A stretch of 27,226 bases of DNA from an uncultured Frankiales bacterium (GTDB lineage Bacteria; Actinomycetota; Actinomycetes; Mycobacteriales; SCTD01). A model generated the notes under the pieces. It saw only the letters and a program-made list of their open reading frames with translations, was not told the origin of the DNA and did not search any database. Position 1 is the first letter of the stretch; every line of letters starts with the position of its first letter. Positions 15,807-24,862 of the stretch are shown here, in pieces. The stretch spans positions 1 to 27,226 of the forward strand of contig CAMLIA010000032.1 in NCBI GenBank assembly GCA_946479905.1, written 5' to 3'. A program made the translations under genes and the position numbers.

Positions 15807-16991
15807 CTAGCCTTCCACTGTGCGCGGGCGACGGATCTCGTCCCCGGCGAGAAGCAGCCGCCGCAGGCGCTTGGTTTCGCCCGAGAGGGTGAAGCGCTGC
15901 TCGACCCGAGCGCGCGCGCGGTCGACCAGCTCGTCGTGACCGCCGGCCAGCGCCTCGCGCAGGGCAGTCGCCAGTGCCGGTGCGTCGTCAGGGGGGACCA
16001 GCCAGCCGCAGCCGTCGCCGATCATCTCGGGGATGGCGACGATGTCGCTGGCCACCACCGGCACGCGACGGGCCATGGCCTCCTTGATGACGACCGGCAT
16101 CGAGTCGCGGTCACCGTCGTCGGCCACCCTGGCGGGCAGGCAGAACACCTTCGCCCCGGCTATGCGGGCGAGTGCCTCCTCGTGCGGCCGCGCCCCGAGC
16201 AGGCGGACCCTGTCCTCGACCCCGAGCTCGCGCACCAGCGTCTCGAGCGCTGGACGGACCCGGCCCTCGCCGATGATGTCGACGCGCACCTCCGGGCCGA
16301 GTAGAGCGGTCGCGCGGATGAGGACGTCGAGCCCCTTCTTCTCCACGAGCCGGCCGACCGCGACCACGTCCGCCGCACCCAGGACCGGCCACGGGTCGGC
16401 AGGCAGCTCGACACCGCAGACGACGAGGTCGACGTGCCGGCGCAACCCGAGGTGCTCCCGCATCCAGGCGAGGTTGTAGTCGCAGACGGTGATGAGACGG
16501 TCTGCCGCAGCCAGTTTGCGGTCGAGGTTGCGCTGACGGTTGAAGATGTCGTTGGCATGCAGCGTCACTGACGTGGGCAGCCCGGTGAGGTGCCCGAGCA
16601 GCAGCGCGGCTGCCGCACCGGACCACGCGAAGTGCGCGTGCAGAGCCTCACCCCTCACGTCGTTGGCGAGGCCCGGGAGCAGCGTCCACGGGACCTGCTC
16701 CGGCAGCCTGCCCATCTCGTTCCGCAGCCGCACCACCTCGAGCAGGAAGGCCAGGTAACGCAGGGGATGCCGCACCAGGAAGGACCCGTGCTCCCGCAGC
16801 AGCTGCCCGCGCGATGGGTGCTCCGCGGCCAGGATGCGCACCTCCTCGCCCGGGGACGGAGCGGCCTCGCCCGCCTCCATGGCGATGACCTGGACCTCCA
16901 CTCCCTGTCGGCGCAGCTCTGCGATCTCGCCGGTGACGAAGGTCTGCGTCGGCTGGACGTACTTGGTGAGGACGTAGGTGATCGCGGTCAT
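15807..16991 (-). CDS. Glycosyltransferase family 4 (WcaL/EpsF-like)
   Basis: Encodes 394 aa from the ATG at 16991, overlapping the stop of the upstream GT2 by four bases. The N-terminus reads YVLTKYVQPTQTFV, the usual opening of the colanic-acid WcaL-like subgroup, followed by HAHFAWSGAAAA and VTLHANDIF. The C-terminal half has VAVGRLVEKKGLDVLI and DGDRDSMPVVIKEAMA, the subgroup's variant of the donor-binding E-x7-E motif in which the first acid is Asp. It is a cytoplasmic, membrane-associated retaining enzyme of exopolysaccharide assembly; donor unknown. Confidence 0.92.
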   Translation of the reverse strand: MTAITYVLTKYVQPTQTFVTGEIAELRRQGVEVQVIAMEAGEAAPSPGEEVRILAAEHPSRGQLLREHGSFLVRHPLRYLAFLLEVVRLRNEMGRLPEQVPWTLLPGLANDVRGEALHAHFAWSGAAAALLLGHLTGLPTSVTLHANDIFNRQRNLDRKLAAADRLITVCDYNLAWMREHLGLRRHVDLVVCGVELPADPWPVLGAADVVAVGRLVEKKGLDVLIRATALLGPEVRVDIIGEGRVRPALETLVRELGVEDRVRLLGARPHEEALARIAGAKVFCLPARVADDGDRDSMPVVIKEAMARRVPVVASDIVAIPEMIGDGCGWLVPPDDAPALATALREALAGGHDELVDRARARVEQRFTLSGETKRLRRLLLAGDEIRRPRTVEG

Positions 16992-17815
16992 GGGCGCGGC
17001 AGCTTCATGACGGCTCGCCGGACCTGCTGGTTGAGAGCCCAGTCGAGCAGGCAGGCGGAAACGCCCCAGACCGGTCCCACGTCGTAGCCGGCGGCCTGGG
17101 CCCGGCGCCAGATCCCGCGGTTCGGCCGCTGGGCGGGCAGCTCGCGGCCGCGCCAGCGCGCGGCCTGGCCGGGAACGCCCGCGGCCAGCCGTGAGACCTT
17201 GGTCCGTAGCTCCCTCAGGTTGCGCGCAGGGTGCTCGATCCAGGCGTCGTCGGTGTAGACGAGCCGACCGCCCACCCTCCTGCAGAACTCCGCGTCGCCG
17301 CCGGTGCGCAGGCTCGCGTCGAAGCGATGCTTCTCGAGGACCTCGGCCCGCACGGCGAGGTTGCACGTCGCGGCGAACCCGTCGCGCTCGACGTAGACCT
17401 GCTGCTTCAGGTGCCGGCAGGAGTCGACCCACTCGGCGGGTGTGGGCCGCGCACCGGCGAAGGTAAACCGGACGCCTCCGCCAGACAGGTCGGCGTGCTC
17501 GAGCGCAGCGAGGTGGGCGGTCACCCAGTGCGTCGCGACGACGCAGTCGGCATCGGTGAACAGCACCGCGGACAGGCCGGTGGGCAGCGCATCGAGCCCG
17601 GCGTTGCGCGCGCCGTAAGAACCGCCGTTGGGGACGACCGGGATGACGGTGACGCCGGCCGCCTCGGCAACCGCGAGGGCACCCGGGTCGGCCCCGTCGA
17701 CCGCCACGACCACGATCACCGGTCCGTCGTGCCGCACCGCCTTCAGCGAGGTGAGGGTGCGGGCGAGGGCGTCAGTCTCGCGGTAGGCGGGAACGACCAC
17801 TCCGACGGCAGTCAC
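16988..17815 (-). CDS. Glycosyltransferase family 2 (GT-A)
   Basis: Encodes 275 aa from the GTG at 17815, which overlaps the ligase-like gene's stop as GTGA; the longer open frame upstream is a shadow of that gene. Motifs: VVVPAYRETDALARTL at the N-terminus, VVAVDGADPG, the metal site FTDADC, and GGDAEFCRR near the base position. Also present is a variable region CRHLKQQVYVERDGFAATCNLAVR that holds acceptor contacts in this family. The C-terminus is basic (RRAVMKLPRP). Role in polymer assembly is inferred from context; the donor is not determined. Confidence 0.9.
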   Translation of the reverse strand: MTAVGVVVPAYRETDALARTLTSLKAVRHDGPVIVVVAVDGADPGALAVAEAAGVTVIPVVPNGGSYGARNAGLDALPTGLSAVLFTDADCVVATHWVTAHLAALEHADLSGGGVRFTFAGARPTPAEWVDSCRHLKQQVYVERDGFAATCNLAVRAEVLEKHRFDASLRTGGDAEFCRRVGGRLVYTDDAWIEHPARNLRELRTKVSRLAAGVPGQAARWRGRELPAQRPNRGIWRRAQAAGYDVGPVWGVSACLLDWALNQQVRRAVMKLPRP

Positions 17816-19203
17816 ACGTGCTCCAGCTCGCGTGCCTCGGTGTGCGCCTGGTGCCGCTGCACCAGCCCGGCCACCATCGCGGTCCACGACCAGAACAGCT
17901 CGCCGTGCTGCGTCAGCAGCGCAACCGTCGTGAGGTTGAGGCAGGTCGCGCCCAAGGCGATGGCCCAGGCGCGCTCGATGTGGGTGAGGTCGGGCAGCGC
18001 CGCGGCCTTGATCACCAGGACCACCACCGCGGTGAACGCCAGCAGCGACAGGAGCCCGGCGGTGAGGTAGACCAGCGCGAACTCGCTGTCGATGCTGGTC
18101 AGACCGGTGCGCTGGAACACCGCCTCGGTGATGTTGCCCTCGTCGTTGGTCCGGCCCAGCAAGGAGAACTCTGCCGGGTCGCGGGCGACCGCGAAGATCT
18201 CGAGGCGGTACTGCGTGCTCAGGCCCTCGCGGCTGTCCGAGGTTGCCGAGGCGCTGATGAGGTGCTGGACGATCGCGAGCACGGGCGTACCCACCACGAG
18301 CCCGGTCGCCAGGGCGAGCACGGTGACCAGCCTGATGATGTTGAGCCTGCGCACCGAGGCGAGCACCCACGTGACCGTGCCGAGCGCTCCGACGATGAGC
18401 GGGCCACGGCTGAGGCTGTCGGCCAGCCCGAGGACGATGACACCGCAGGCGCCGACCAGCACGAGCCGCTGGACGACACTGCGCACCACAAGGGCCATGG
18501 CGAGCGCGAGCACGAGAGCCAGCGCGAGGTACATGCCGAACGCGATCGGGTGGCCGAAGCTGCCCTCTGCGCGGATGCTGTGGTCGCGCGTCTCTGCGTG
18601 CGCCCATTGGGCCGCCTGGTACTGGGCGGGCAGCAGCGTGAAGAAGGGGTTGGGCACGTTCGCGTGCTCGGCGATGCCGACGCCCGCGAGACCGACCGCG
18701 GTGATCACGACGACCGGAGCGAGCTTGTGGAGCAGCGCCGGGCCGGTCGTCAGGCAGCGGAAGACCGCATACGGCAGCGCCGCCTGGAGCAGCACGAGGA
18801 ACAGCGCGCCGAAGCCGTTGTGGAAGTTGGTCAGCAGGCCCAGGCACCGGAACAGCACGTAGAGCCCGAAGGCCAGGTCGATCGCCCCGAGCCGCACCCG
18901 CCCGCGGGACGCGAACGCGACGGGGAACAGCACGAAGCAGCACGCCGTCATCGGGGTGATCGCCATGGCCCGGGTGACCAGGCGTCCGTCGTAGAAGGGG
19001 ATGACGGCGACGACGGCCATCGCGATGAGGACGGCGGCCTGCGGATGCCGGGACGCCAACCAGGCGAGCACGAGACCCACCGCGAGAGCCAGTCCGGCGA
19101 GCAGCGGGACATGGGCCCGGCCAGAGACCACGAAGAGCACGGCGAGGGGTACCAGCACCAGGAGGGCGCCTCGCGCCGCCTCCCCGCGATCCAGCTTCAC
19201 CAC
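17812..19203 (-). CDS. O-antigen ligase / Wzy polymerase-like membrane protein
   Basis: Encodes 463 aa from GTG at 19203; the next codon is also GTG (19200) and would give a GTGA overlap with the upstream gene, so either may be used. About eleven hydrophobic helices are seen. A large external loop in the middle includes RAEGSFGHPIAFGMYL, the typical O-antigen-ligase family region with an invariant-like Arg, and a second loop has STQYRLEIF. This family either polymerises lipid-linked repeats (Wzy) or transfers a finished glycan to an acceptor; sequence alone does not separate them. The neighbouring Wzz/BY-kinase favours a Wzy role. Confidence 0.88.
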   Translation of the reverse strand: MVKLDRGEAARGALLVLVPLAVLFVVSGRAHVPLLAGLALAVGLVLAWLASRHPQAAVLIAMAVVAVIPFYDGRLVTRAMAITPMTACCFVLFPVAFASRGRVRLGAIDLAFGLYVLFRCLGLLTNFHNGFGALFLVLLQAALPYAVFRCLTTGPALLHKLAPVVVITAVGLAGVGIAEHANVPNPFFTLLPAQYQAAQWAHAETRDHSIRAEGSFGHPIAFGMYLALALVLALAMALVVRSVVQRLVLVGACGVIVLGLADSLSRGPLIVGALGTVTWVLASVRRLNIIRLVTVLALATGLVVGTPVLAIVQHLISASATSDSREGLSTQYRLEIFAVARDPAEFSLLGRTNDEGNITEAVFQRTGLTSIDSEFALVYLTAGLLSLLAFTAVVVLVIKAAALPDLTHIERAWAIALGATCLNLTTVALLTQHGELFWSWTAMVAGLVQRHQAHTEARELEHV

Positions 19204-20285
19204 AGCTCGCCCGCGTACGCCGTCAGCAGTGTCCCCGCGACCTCGTCCCAGTCGACCAGCCCGGCGGGCGCCGGTCCCCGGCCCGACCCGACGGCCGCGC
19301 GGACGGCGGCGACGAAGTCGCTTCCCTCCCCGGTCACCACCCCCTCCCGCGCCGCGAGCCCCGGCAGCGGCGTCGCGACGACGGGCAGGCCTGCTCCGAG
19401 GTACTCGAGCAGCTTCATGGGGTCCATGCTCTCAGTGAGCGGTGTACGCCGGTGCGGGATGAGCCCGACCGCAGCCCGCGCCAGCAGCCGAGGGACCACG
19501 TCGGCGTCAACGGTGCCCAGCCAGAGAAGAGGGCCCAGCGTGAGCCGCTCGGCGGTCGCGCCGTCCGCCGGTCCGGCCACGACCACCGGCACGCTGGCGC
19601 TGACCTGCTCGAGCAGGTCGAGGTCGACGCGGTCCTCGACGTTGCCGACGTAGACGGCGAACGCGCCGTCGGGCAACCGCGGGTCGTCCCAGGGGACGGC
19701 CTCCGCGAGCTGCTGGCGATGGATGCCGTTGCCGACCACGCGCACGTCGCGCGCGCCGAGCTGCCGCAGGCGCTCGGCGAGCACGGGGCTCACGGCGGTG
19801 ACCGCGTCGAGGTCGCCGAGCTGCCGGTAGCCCTGCTCGATGCGTGACAGCTGGGCGGAGGCGCCGGCGTAGGCACGCCAGTCGTCGACGCCGTCGAAGA
19901 CCCGGCGCGCCGCGGGCACCCGGGGCAGCAGCGGCACCCACACGGGAGCGGCCGCGACCACGACCCGCCGGCCGGAGTGCGGTCCCAGCGCCCGGCGGAC
20001 GACGGCGGCCGTCAGCGCCCAGCCGAGCCGGGTCTCCGGTCCCACGCGTTGACGCCCCATGACGCGGACGTCGACCAGGGCCACCGGCGGCAGCCAGCTG
20101 CTGCCTCGCCGTGCCTGCGGCTGCGAGCCGAAGCGCGGGTAGTCGAGGACGGTCAGCGTCGCGACGCGCGGGTGGCCTGCCCACGCCCGTAGGACCTCGC
20201 GCCACCGGGTGCCCTTGTGCTCGAGCCCGGCCATGCGGCTGCCGAGGCCGACGACGACGTGGAGGCCCTCATCCGTGCTGGGCAA
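19197..20285 (-). CDS. Glycosyltransferase, TuaH-like GT-B
   Basis: Encodes 362 aa. The start is TTG at 20285, backed by a strong GAGGAG (20290-20295) four bases away and by the N-terminal strand [10 protein letters not shown] that the alternative ATG at 20234 would cut. Seen: VFDGVDDW, characteristic of the TuaH-like branch; [14 protein letters not shown] opening the donor domain; and [21 protein letters not shown] as the nucleotide-sugar motif. The start overlaps the CatB-like stop by 17 bases. It is probably a cytoplasmic enzyme of glycan assembly; TuaH itself belongs to teichuronic acid synthesis, but that specificity should not be carried over. Confidence 0.87.
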   Translation of the reverse strand: MPSTDEGLHVVVGLGSRMAGLEHKGTRWREVLRAWAGHPRVATLTVLDYPRFGSQPQARRGSSWLPPVALVDVRVMGRQRVGPETRLGWALTAAVVRRALGPHSGRRVVVAAAPVWVPLLPRVPAARRVFDGVDDWRAYAGASAQLSRIEQGYRQLGDLDAVTAVSPVLAERLRQLGARDVRVVGNGIHRQQLAEAVPWDDPRLPDGAFAVYVGNVEDRVDLDLLEQVSASVPVVVAGPADGATAERLTLGPLLWLGTVDADVVPRLLARAAVGLIPHRRTPLTESMDPMKLLEYLGAGLPVVATPLPGLAAREGVVTGEGSDFVAAVRAAVGSGRGPAPAGLVDWDEVAGTLLTAYAGELW

Positions 20286-20898
20286 GGAACTCCTCGATCG
20301 TCGAGCCGTTCAGCGCCGAGACCTCGGTGAGGACGCGCTCGTGCGGCCAGTCCCACCAGGCGATCTCGAGCAGCCGCGCGATCTGCTCGTCGGAGAACCG
20401 GAAGCGCCGGACCTCGGCCCGGTTGCCCGAGACGACCGCGTAGGGCGGGACGTCGCGCGTGACCACGGAGCCGGCCCCGATGACCGCGCCGTGGCCGATC
20501 GTGACCCCCGACACGATCACGGCGCCGAACCCCACCCAGACGTCGCTGCCGATGACGAGGTCGCCCCGGTAGGGCATGTGGTCGCCGGCACCGGCTCCCT
20601 CCAGCTGCTCCACTACTCGGAAGGGGAACGTCGACACCCAGTCGGTGCGGTGCTCGCCGCCGAGCAGCAGCGTCACGCCGGTCGCGATGCTGGAGTAGCT
20701 GCCGATGGCGAGCCGGGACCGACGGTCGTACAGCTCGACCTTCGGGTAGCCGTAGGTCCCCCTGCCCACCTCGGCGCGACCGGCCCGCACCGTCCACGCG
20801 AGGCTCTGCCCCAGCCCGGGGCGCACCCCGACGAACGGGTCCTTCACCAGCGGGGGCTTGCCGAGGAGCCGGCGGACGACGGCGCGGGGGCGTCTCAT
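20269..20898 (-). CDS. CatB-like hexapeptide acetyltransferase
   Basis: Encodes 209 aa with ATG at 20898 and GAGGAG (20906-20911) seven bases upstream. It has hexapeptide left-handed beta-helix repeats, the CatB-family signature [14 protein letters not shown] with the likely catalytic His, then [28 protein letters not shown]. It ends with a C-terminal helix after [19 protein letters not shown]. The family includes xenobiotic, chloramphenicol and sugar acetyltransferases. In this sugar locus an acetyl-CoA-dependent sugar O-acetyltransferase is the best reading rather than drug resistance. It is the first gene of the second - strand operon. Confidence 0.92.
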   Translation of the reverse strand: MRRPRAVVRRLLGKPPLVKDPFVGVRPGLGQSLAWTVRAGRAEVGRGTYGYPKVELYDRRSRLAIGSYSSIATGVTLLLGGEHRTDWVSTFPFRVVEQLEGAGAGDHMPYRGDLVIGSDVWVGFGAVIVSGVTIGHGAVIGAGSVVTRDVPPYAVVSGNRAEVRRFRFSDEQIARLLEIAWWDWPHERVLTEVSALNGSTIEEFLAQHG

Positions 20899-20936
20899 CG
20901 GCTGTCTCCTCGGGGGGTGTGTGCCAGGCTGACCGC

Positions 20937-21830
20937 GTGGCGGGCCTGGGCGACGTGGGCGTGGTCATCGTCAGCCATCAGTCCGCGGCGACGCTCGACG
21001 CCACGCTGTCGGCGCTCCCCTTCGCCGAGCTGGCCGCGGTCGTGCTCGTCGACAACGCGTCCAGCGACGGCAGCCCGGGCATCGGCCGTCGCGCCGGTGC
21101 CGTCGTGGTCGAGCAGCCCAATCTCGGCTTCGGCGCCGGCAACAACCGCGGCAACGCCGAGCTGACCTGCGAGCTGGTGCTCTTCCTCAACCCGGACGCG
21201 CGGCTGGAACGGGCCGCCCTCGTCACCCTCGTCGAGTACCTGAACGCCCACCCGCGGTGCGCGGTGGTCGGGCCGCTGGTCCGCAGCGGCGGGCAGCCGT
21301 CGTACTCGGCAGGGCGGTTGACCAGCCTGGCCGGTGAGCTGCGCCCACTGCTGCCCGACCCGCTCAGCCGGGTGGGACCGCGCCGCCGCTACCCACCGGC
21401 CTACGCCACCAGCGGTCCGGTCGGCTACGTGGAAGGTGCCTGCTTCCTCGTACGACGGTCCGTCCTCGCTGCGGTTGGTGGCTTCGACGAGGGCTACTTC
21501 CTCTATGCCGAGGAGCTCGAGCTCGGGCAGCGGCTGCGCCGCCTCGGCCAGGAGGTGCACCTGTGCGCCGAGGCGGCGGTCGAGCACGTCATGGGCGCGT
21601 CGACAGCAGGCACCACTCTGGGTGGCGAGCCGCACAAGGTGACGAGCATGGTGCGCTACTACCGCAGGTGGCACGGTGAGCGGGCGGCCCGCACCTGGGT
21701 GCGAGCCGCGCGGGCCTCGTGGGCGCTGAGGGTCCGCACCGGGGCGATGCCGGCCGAGCACGCGCGCGCTCTCGGCGCCGCCGCGCGCCGCGCGCTCAGC
21801 CACCCGCCACCTCCGCCAGCAGCTCCCTGA
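20937..21830 (+). CDS. Glycosyltransferase family 2, rhamnosyltransferase-like
   Basis: Encodes 297 aa from GTG 20937; GTG 20919 in the same frame is the alternative (303 aa). The later one is favoured because [13 protein letters not shown] is where family members begin and because it leaves a little room for a leader. Motifs: [33 protein letters not shown] (metal site), and [24 protein letters not shown] (base region), all typical of WbbL-type GT2 enzymes that add rhamnose or related sugars. It is the only + strand gene in this part, divergent from the CatB-like gene with 20-38 bases between starts. Its end overlaps the convergent GT4 gene by 35 bases. Confidence 0.9.
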   Translation: MAGLGDVGVVIVSHQSAATLDATLSALPFAELAAVVLVDNASSDGSPGIGRRAGAVVVEQPNLGFGAGNNRGNAELTCELVLFLNPDARLERAALVTLVEYLNAHPRCAVVGPLVRSGGQPSYSAGRLTSLAGELRPLLPDPLSRVGPRRRYPPAYATSGPVGYVEGACFLVRRSVLAAVGGFDEGYFLYAEELELGQRLRRLGQEVHLCAEAAVEHVMGASTAGTTLGGEPHKVTSMVRYYRRWHGERAARTWVRAARASWALRVRTGAMPAEHARALGAAARRALSHPPPPPAAP

Positions 21831-22842
21831 GCGGCGCTGCGGCCTGGGACCAGGAACGGGGCACGCCGGCGAGCGCCGCCTCCCGCCGGTGCCGCTCGGC
21901 AGGGTCGCCGAGCAGCCGTCGCAGCACTGCAGCCATCTCCTCGGGCGCGCCGGCGACCAGGCAGCCCTCGGCGGCCCCTGCCGGCACGGACCGGCCGCCG
22001 TACGGCGTGGTGACGACCACCCGGCCCCGGGTCAGGGCCTCGACGACCTTGAGCTGGGTGCCGGCGCCCCGCAGCACGGGGCTGACGACCACCGCGGCCG
22101 CGTCGTACAGGGCCGAGATGTCGGGCACGAACCCGAGACCGCCGTGCTGCTCGCTGCCCCGGCCCGCGAGCACGATCGGGTCGTCCAGCAGGGGCTGGAC
22201 CTCGGCGAGCAGGTGCCGCAGCCCCTGCCGGTTGGGGGGGTACTCCCAGTCGGCGACCGCGAGGACCGTGCCGCGCTCGGGCGACGGTGGGCTCAGTGGC
22301 ACCTGCGCGATGTTCGGCACGACGACGGCGCGCGCGCCCCAGCGGCGGGCCAGGGCGGCGTCCTGCTCGTCGACGCAGACCACTGCCGCCGCCCGGCGCA
22401 GCGTCCGCGGTTCCCAGCGCCGTGCCTTGGCCGCCTCGATCCGCCCGACCACGCCGCCGAGGGAGGCCTGCCGGGTGGCCTCCACGTTCTGCAGGTCGAC
22501 GACGACGGGCACCCGCAGCGGCGGGAGCTCTGCGGCCAGATAGCTCTGGCTCACGACCAGCGCCCGGGCTTCCTGGCAGGCAGCTGCCAACTGCGCCCGC
22601 GAGGCGGTGTCCAGCAAGCCTCGTCCCAGCCGCGGTCCGGTCCCGAGCAGGGTGCCCGCGAGAGACCGTCGCGACGCGGCGAGGGCCGTCGCCCGCTCGT
22701 CCACCTCATCGGTGGCGTGCCGGCGCGCGACCAGCACCTGCACCTCCTCGTCGGCACGCAGGGCGTCGATCAGACCTGCCATGCGCACCCTGCCGCCACT
22801 CCTGGTCGGCCACGGGCTCTCGTTGCAGAGGTAGGTGATCAC
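21796..22842 (-). CDS. Glycosyltransferase family 4 (GT-B)
   Basis: Encodes 348 aa from GTG 22842, overlapping the upstream stop as GTGA; the longer open frame is the shadow of the upstream gene. The N-terminus reads ITYLCNESPWPTRSGGRVRM, followed by a mid-part VVVDLQNVEAT. The donor half has VLAVADWEYPPNRQGLRHLL, VSPVLRGAGTQLKVVEALTRGRVVV and PYG, in the form of GT4 enzymes acting on sugar-lipid acceptors. The role in the locus is inferred. It is the third of three tandem glycosyltransferase genes. Confidence 0.9.
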   Translation of the reverse strand: MITYLCNESPWPTRSGGRVRMAGLIDALRADEEVQVLVARRHATDEVDERATALAASRRSLAGTLLGTGPRLGRGLLDTASRAQLAAACQEARALVVSQSYLAAELPPLRVPVVVDLQNVEATRQASLGGVVGRIEAAKARRWEPRTLRRAAAVVCVDEQDAALARRWGARAVVVPNIAQVPLSPPSPERGTVLAVADWEYPPNRQGLRHLLAEVQPLLDDPIVLAGRGSEQHGGLGFVPDISALYDAAAVVVSPVLRGAGTQLKVVEALTRGRVVVTTPYGGRSVPAGAAEGCLVAGAPEEMAAVLRRLLGDPAERHRREAALAGVPRSWSQAAAPLRELLAEVAGG

Positions 22843-23762
22843 GCGAGGGCGCGGGCGATCTGCTCGAGCGCCGCGGCGAAGGCTGCCTGCTGCGCCGCGC
22901 GCAGCCGCACGACAGCGGCCTCCAGTCGCGGCAAGTCGCTGGTCGCCCGCTCGATGGCGGCGGTGAGGTCGCCGGCGTACTCGGCCGCGTCCCCGAGGTA
23001 CTCGCGCAGCGCCACCGTGTCGGAGGCCACGACGGGACGGCCGGCTGCCACCGCCTCGTAGGCCGCGCGCTGCATCGTGGACTCGCGGGACGTCAGGGCG
23101 AGGACGACGGGGGCTCCGGCCACGAGAGCGAGGTAGTCGTCGCGGGGCAGCTGCCCCGTGAGCCGGAGGTTGGTCGGCACCGACAGCCCGGCAGGCGGCC
23201 GGCCGGTGACCGCGAACCGCAGCTGCGGCAGCGCTGTTGCCGCGGCCAGCAGCTCCTCGATCGGCTCGTCGTCGGCCCAGCTGGCGGGGAAGACGATCTC
23301 GTCGTGCCGCGGTGCGGTGACCGCGGCGGCAGGCGGGTCGTGCACCGCGACGGCCCGGCTCACCTGCCGCGTCAGCACCGGGATCGTCACCAGGTTGAGG
23401 CTCGCGTGCTCGGCCAGCCGGAGCGACAGCGGTCGGCCGAGGACCGCCTTCGAGTGCAGGTCGACGACGAGCGGGCAGCGGAACAGCCTGCTCCAGACCA
23501 GACCGAGCAGGACAAGCGCAGGTGGCGGCGCCATGACGATGAGGACGCCCGGCCGGCGCCGGGCCAGCAGCCCGAGGGTGAGCAGGCCCTGCCACGCGTG
23601 CCGCAGCGGCGCCGTGCGCCGGTTGCGCAGCGTCCCCACGGCGATGAACGCGCACTCGGCGCCCAGCGCGACGGCGAGCTCCTCGCTGCGGCCGTGGTGC
23701 GAGACCCAGGAGACGAAGAGGGCTCGCCTGCCGGCGAGCGGAGGGGACACCGTGGTGGTCAT
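22839..23762 (-). CDS. Glycosyltransferase, GT4-like
   Basis: Encodes 307 aa from ATG 23762; the open frame further upstream is a shadow of the Alg14/13-type gene. Features: LFVSWVSHHGRSEELAVAL (acceptor-side loop), VLIVMAPPPALVLL, LVVDLHSKAV, then a donor domain with LTSRESTMQRAAYEAVAAGRPVVASDT containing an E-x7-E-like arrangement. It is short for a GT4. Similar pairs of an Alg14/13-type protein with a GT4-like enzyme occur in other surface-glycan loci. Donor and acceptor unknown. Confidence 0.83.
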   Translation of the reverse strand: MTTTVSPPLAGRRALFVSWVSHHGRSEELAVALGAECAFIAVGTLRNRRTAPLRHAWQGLLTLGLLARRRPGVLIVMAPPPALVLLGLVWSRLFRCPLVVDLHSKAVLGRPLSLRLAEHASLNLVTIPVLTRQVSRAVAVHDPPAAAVTAPRHDEIVFPASWADDEPIEELLAAATALPQLRFAVTGRPPAGLSVPTNLRLTGQLPRDDYLALVAGAPVVLALTSRESTMQRAAYEAVAAGRPVVASDTVALREYLGDAAEYAGDLTAAIERATSDLPRLEAAVVRLRAAQQAAFAAALEQIARALA

Positions 23763-23800
23763 GTCACGCGGGCCGTGGGGGAGGCGGCGGGGGGCGTGCG

Positions 23801-24862
23801 TCAGGCTACGCCGCGCTCGGCGTCGAGCATGTCGAACAGCTCCTGGTCGATGCGGTCGACCAACTCGTCGGCACCCATGTCCGCCCGGGAGATGACGACG
23901 CGGCCGGCCGCCTCGAGCAGGTCGTCGCGGGTGAGCTGCTCCGGGAAGCGGACCCGTGCGAGGTCCTTCTCGTCGAGCATCGAACCGATCTGCGCCTGGT
24001 GGTCGTCGACGTGCTCGCCGCGCTCCACCCGCCGGGGAAGGAGCACCGGGTAGATGCCGAGGTCGAGGAGGTCGACCGCGGTGCCGACACCCGCGTGGCT
24101 GATGACGACGTCGCACTGGGCGGCTATGCCCTGCAGCTCGACGCGCCCCATGCTCTCGCTGACGTGGCCCGGCAGCTCGAGGCCCGAGGTGCAGCCGACC
24201 TGCCAGAACACGCGGTCGCCGGGCTCGAGCACCCGCTGCACGGCCTCGACGGCGGCGTCGAACCGGTAGGGCTGGATCGTGCCGAGAGTGACGAGGATCG
24301 ACAGCGGGCGGCGCTCGTCGCCCGCGCGCTGGCGGCTCAGGACCTCGTAGTCGTCGAGCAGTGTGAACTCGTAGGGCCAGCGCTTCGAAGCCCAGCCGCG
24401 GTGCTGGGTCCGGCGCTCGATGCCTGGTGCGCGCTCGAGCAGCTTGCCGGTGGCCGAGGGGCCGTCGACGCGGCTGACCGACTCGACGTAGATGCGCCGC
24501 ATCCGGCGCGGCAGGACGGCGAGCGCGAGGGCGATGCCGGCGCCGGTGCTCATGGCCGCGGCGTAGTTGCCGGCGAGCGCGATCCGCCACACCGCCCAAA
24601 TCGTGCGGAGGATGCCGCGGACGTCACGAGGCGCAACGTAGGGGACGTACCGGACGTCGGTGTAGCGGGCGAGCAGGCTGCGCGCCTGGGGCGAGTCGAA
24701 GGTGACCCAGGTGGAGTCGACGGAGACCTCGAGCTTCGCGGCGATCTTGGCGAGCTGCGTGAGGTGACCGCCGGTCGAGGCGACGAGCAGCAGCCTGGAG
24801 CCGGGCGCGACGTCCATCCAAGTGCGTGGTGCGGCAGGGGCCGCGACCGTGTGAGTGCTCAT
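23801..24862 (-). CDS. Alg14/Alg13-type fused glycosyltransferase (GT28 C-terminal domain)
   Basis: Encodes 353 aa from ATG 24862 with AGGGGAG just upstream. The N-terminal half resembles Alg14/PssD: LLLVASTGGHLTQLAKI, STGAGIALALAVLP and YVESVSRVDGPSATGKLL. The C-terminal half resembles Alg13/PssE and the MurG donor domain: ILVTLGTIQPYRFD, VVISHAGVGTAVDLL and EHVDDHQ. In many bacteria these are two proteins (for example EpsE/EpsF or PssD/PssE); here they are one chain. The fused enzyme usually adds the second sugar to the lipid-linked primer, so this could act early in assembly. It heads the tandem set of three glycosyltransferases; 38 bases separate it from the next gene. Confidence 0.9.
   Translation of the reverse strand: MSTHTVAAPAAPRTWMDVAPGSRLLLVASTGGHLTQLAKIAAKLEVSVDSTWVTFDSPQARSLLARYTDVRYVPYVAPRDVRGILRTIWAVWRIALAGNYAAAMSTGAGIALALAVLPRRMRRIYVESVSRVDGPSATGKLLERAPGIERRTQHRGWASKRWPYEFTLLDDYEVLSRQRAGDERRPLSILVTLGTIQPYRFDAAVEAVQRVLEPGDRVFWQVGCTSGLELPGHVSESMGRVELQGIAAQCDVVISHAGVGTAVDLLDLGIYPVLLPRRVERGEHVDDHQAQIGSMLDEKDLARVRFPEQLTRDDLLEAAGRVVISRADMGADELVDRIDQELFDMLDAERGVA

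Noticed and set aside
17818..19653. Long + strand open frame opposite the O-antigen ligase-like gene
   Set aside because: Its Glu/Gln/Arg/His-rich composition is the typical shadow of a membrane-protein gene on the other strand.
20269..20898. Chloramphenicol or streptogramin resistance acetyltransferase
   Set aside because: The CatB-like family includes many sugar acetyltransferases, and the gene is tightly coupled to glycosyltransferases.
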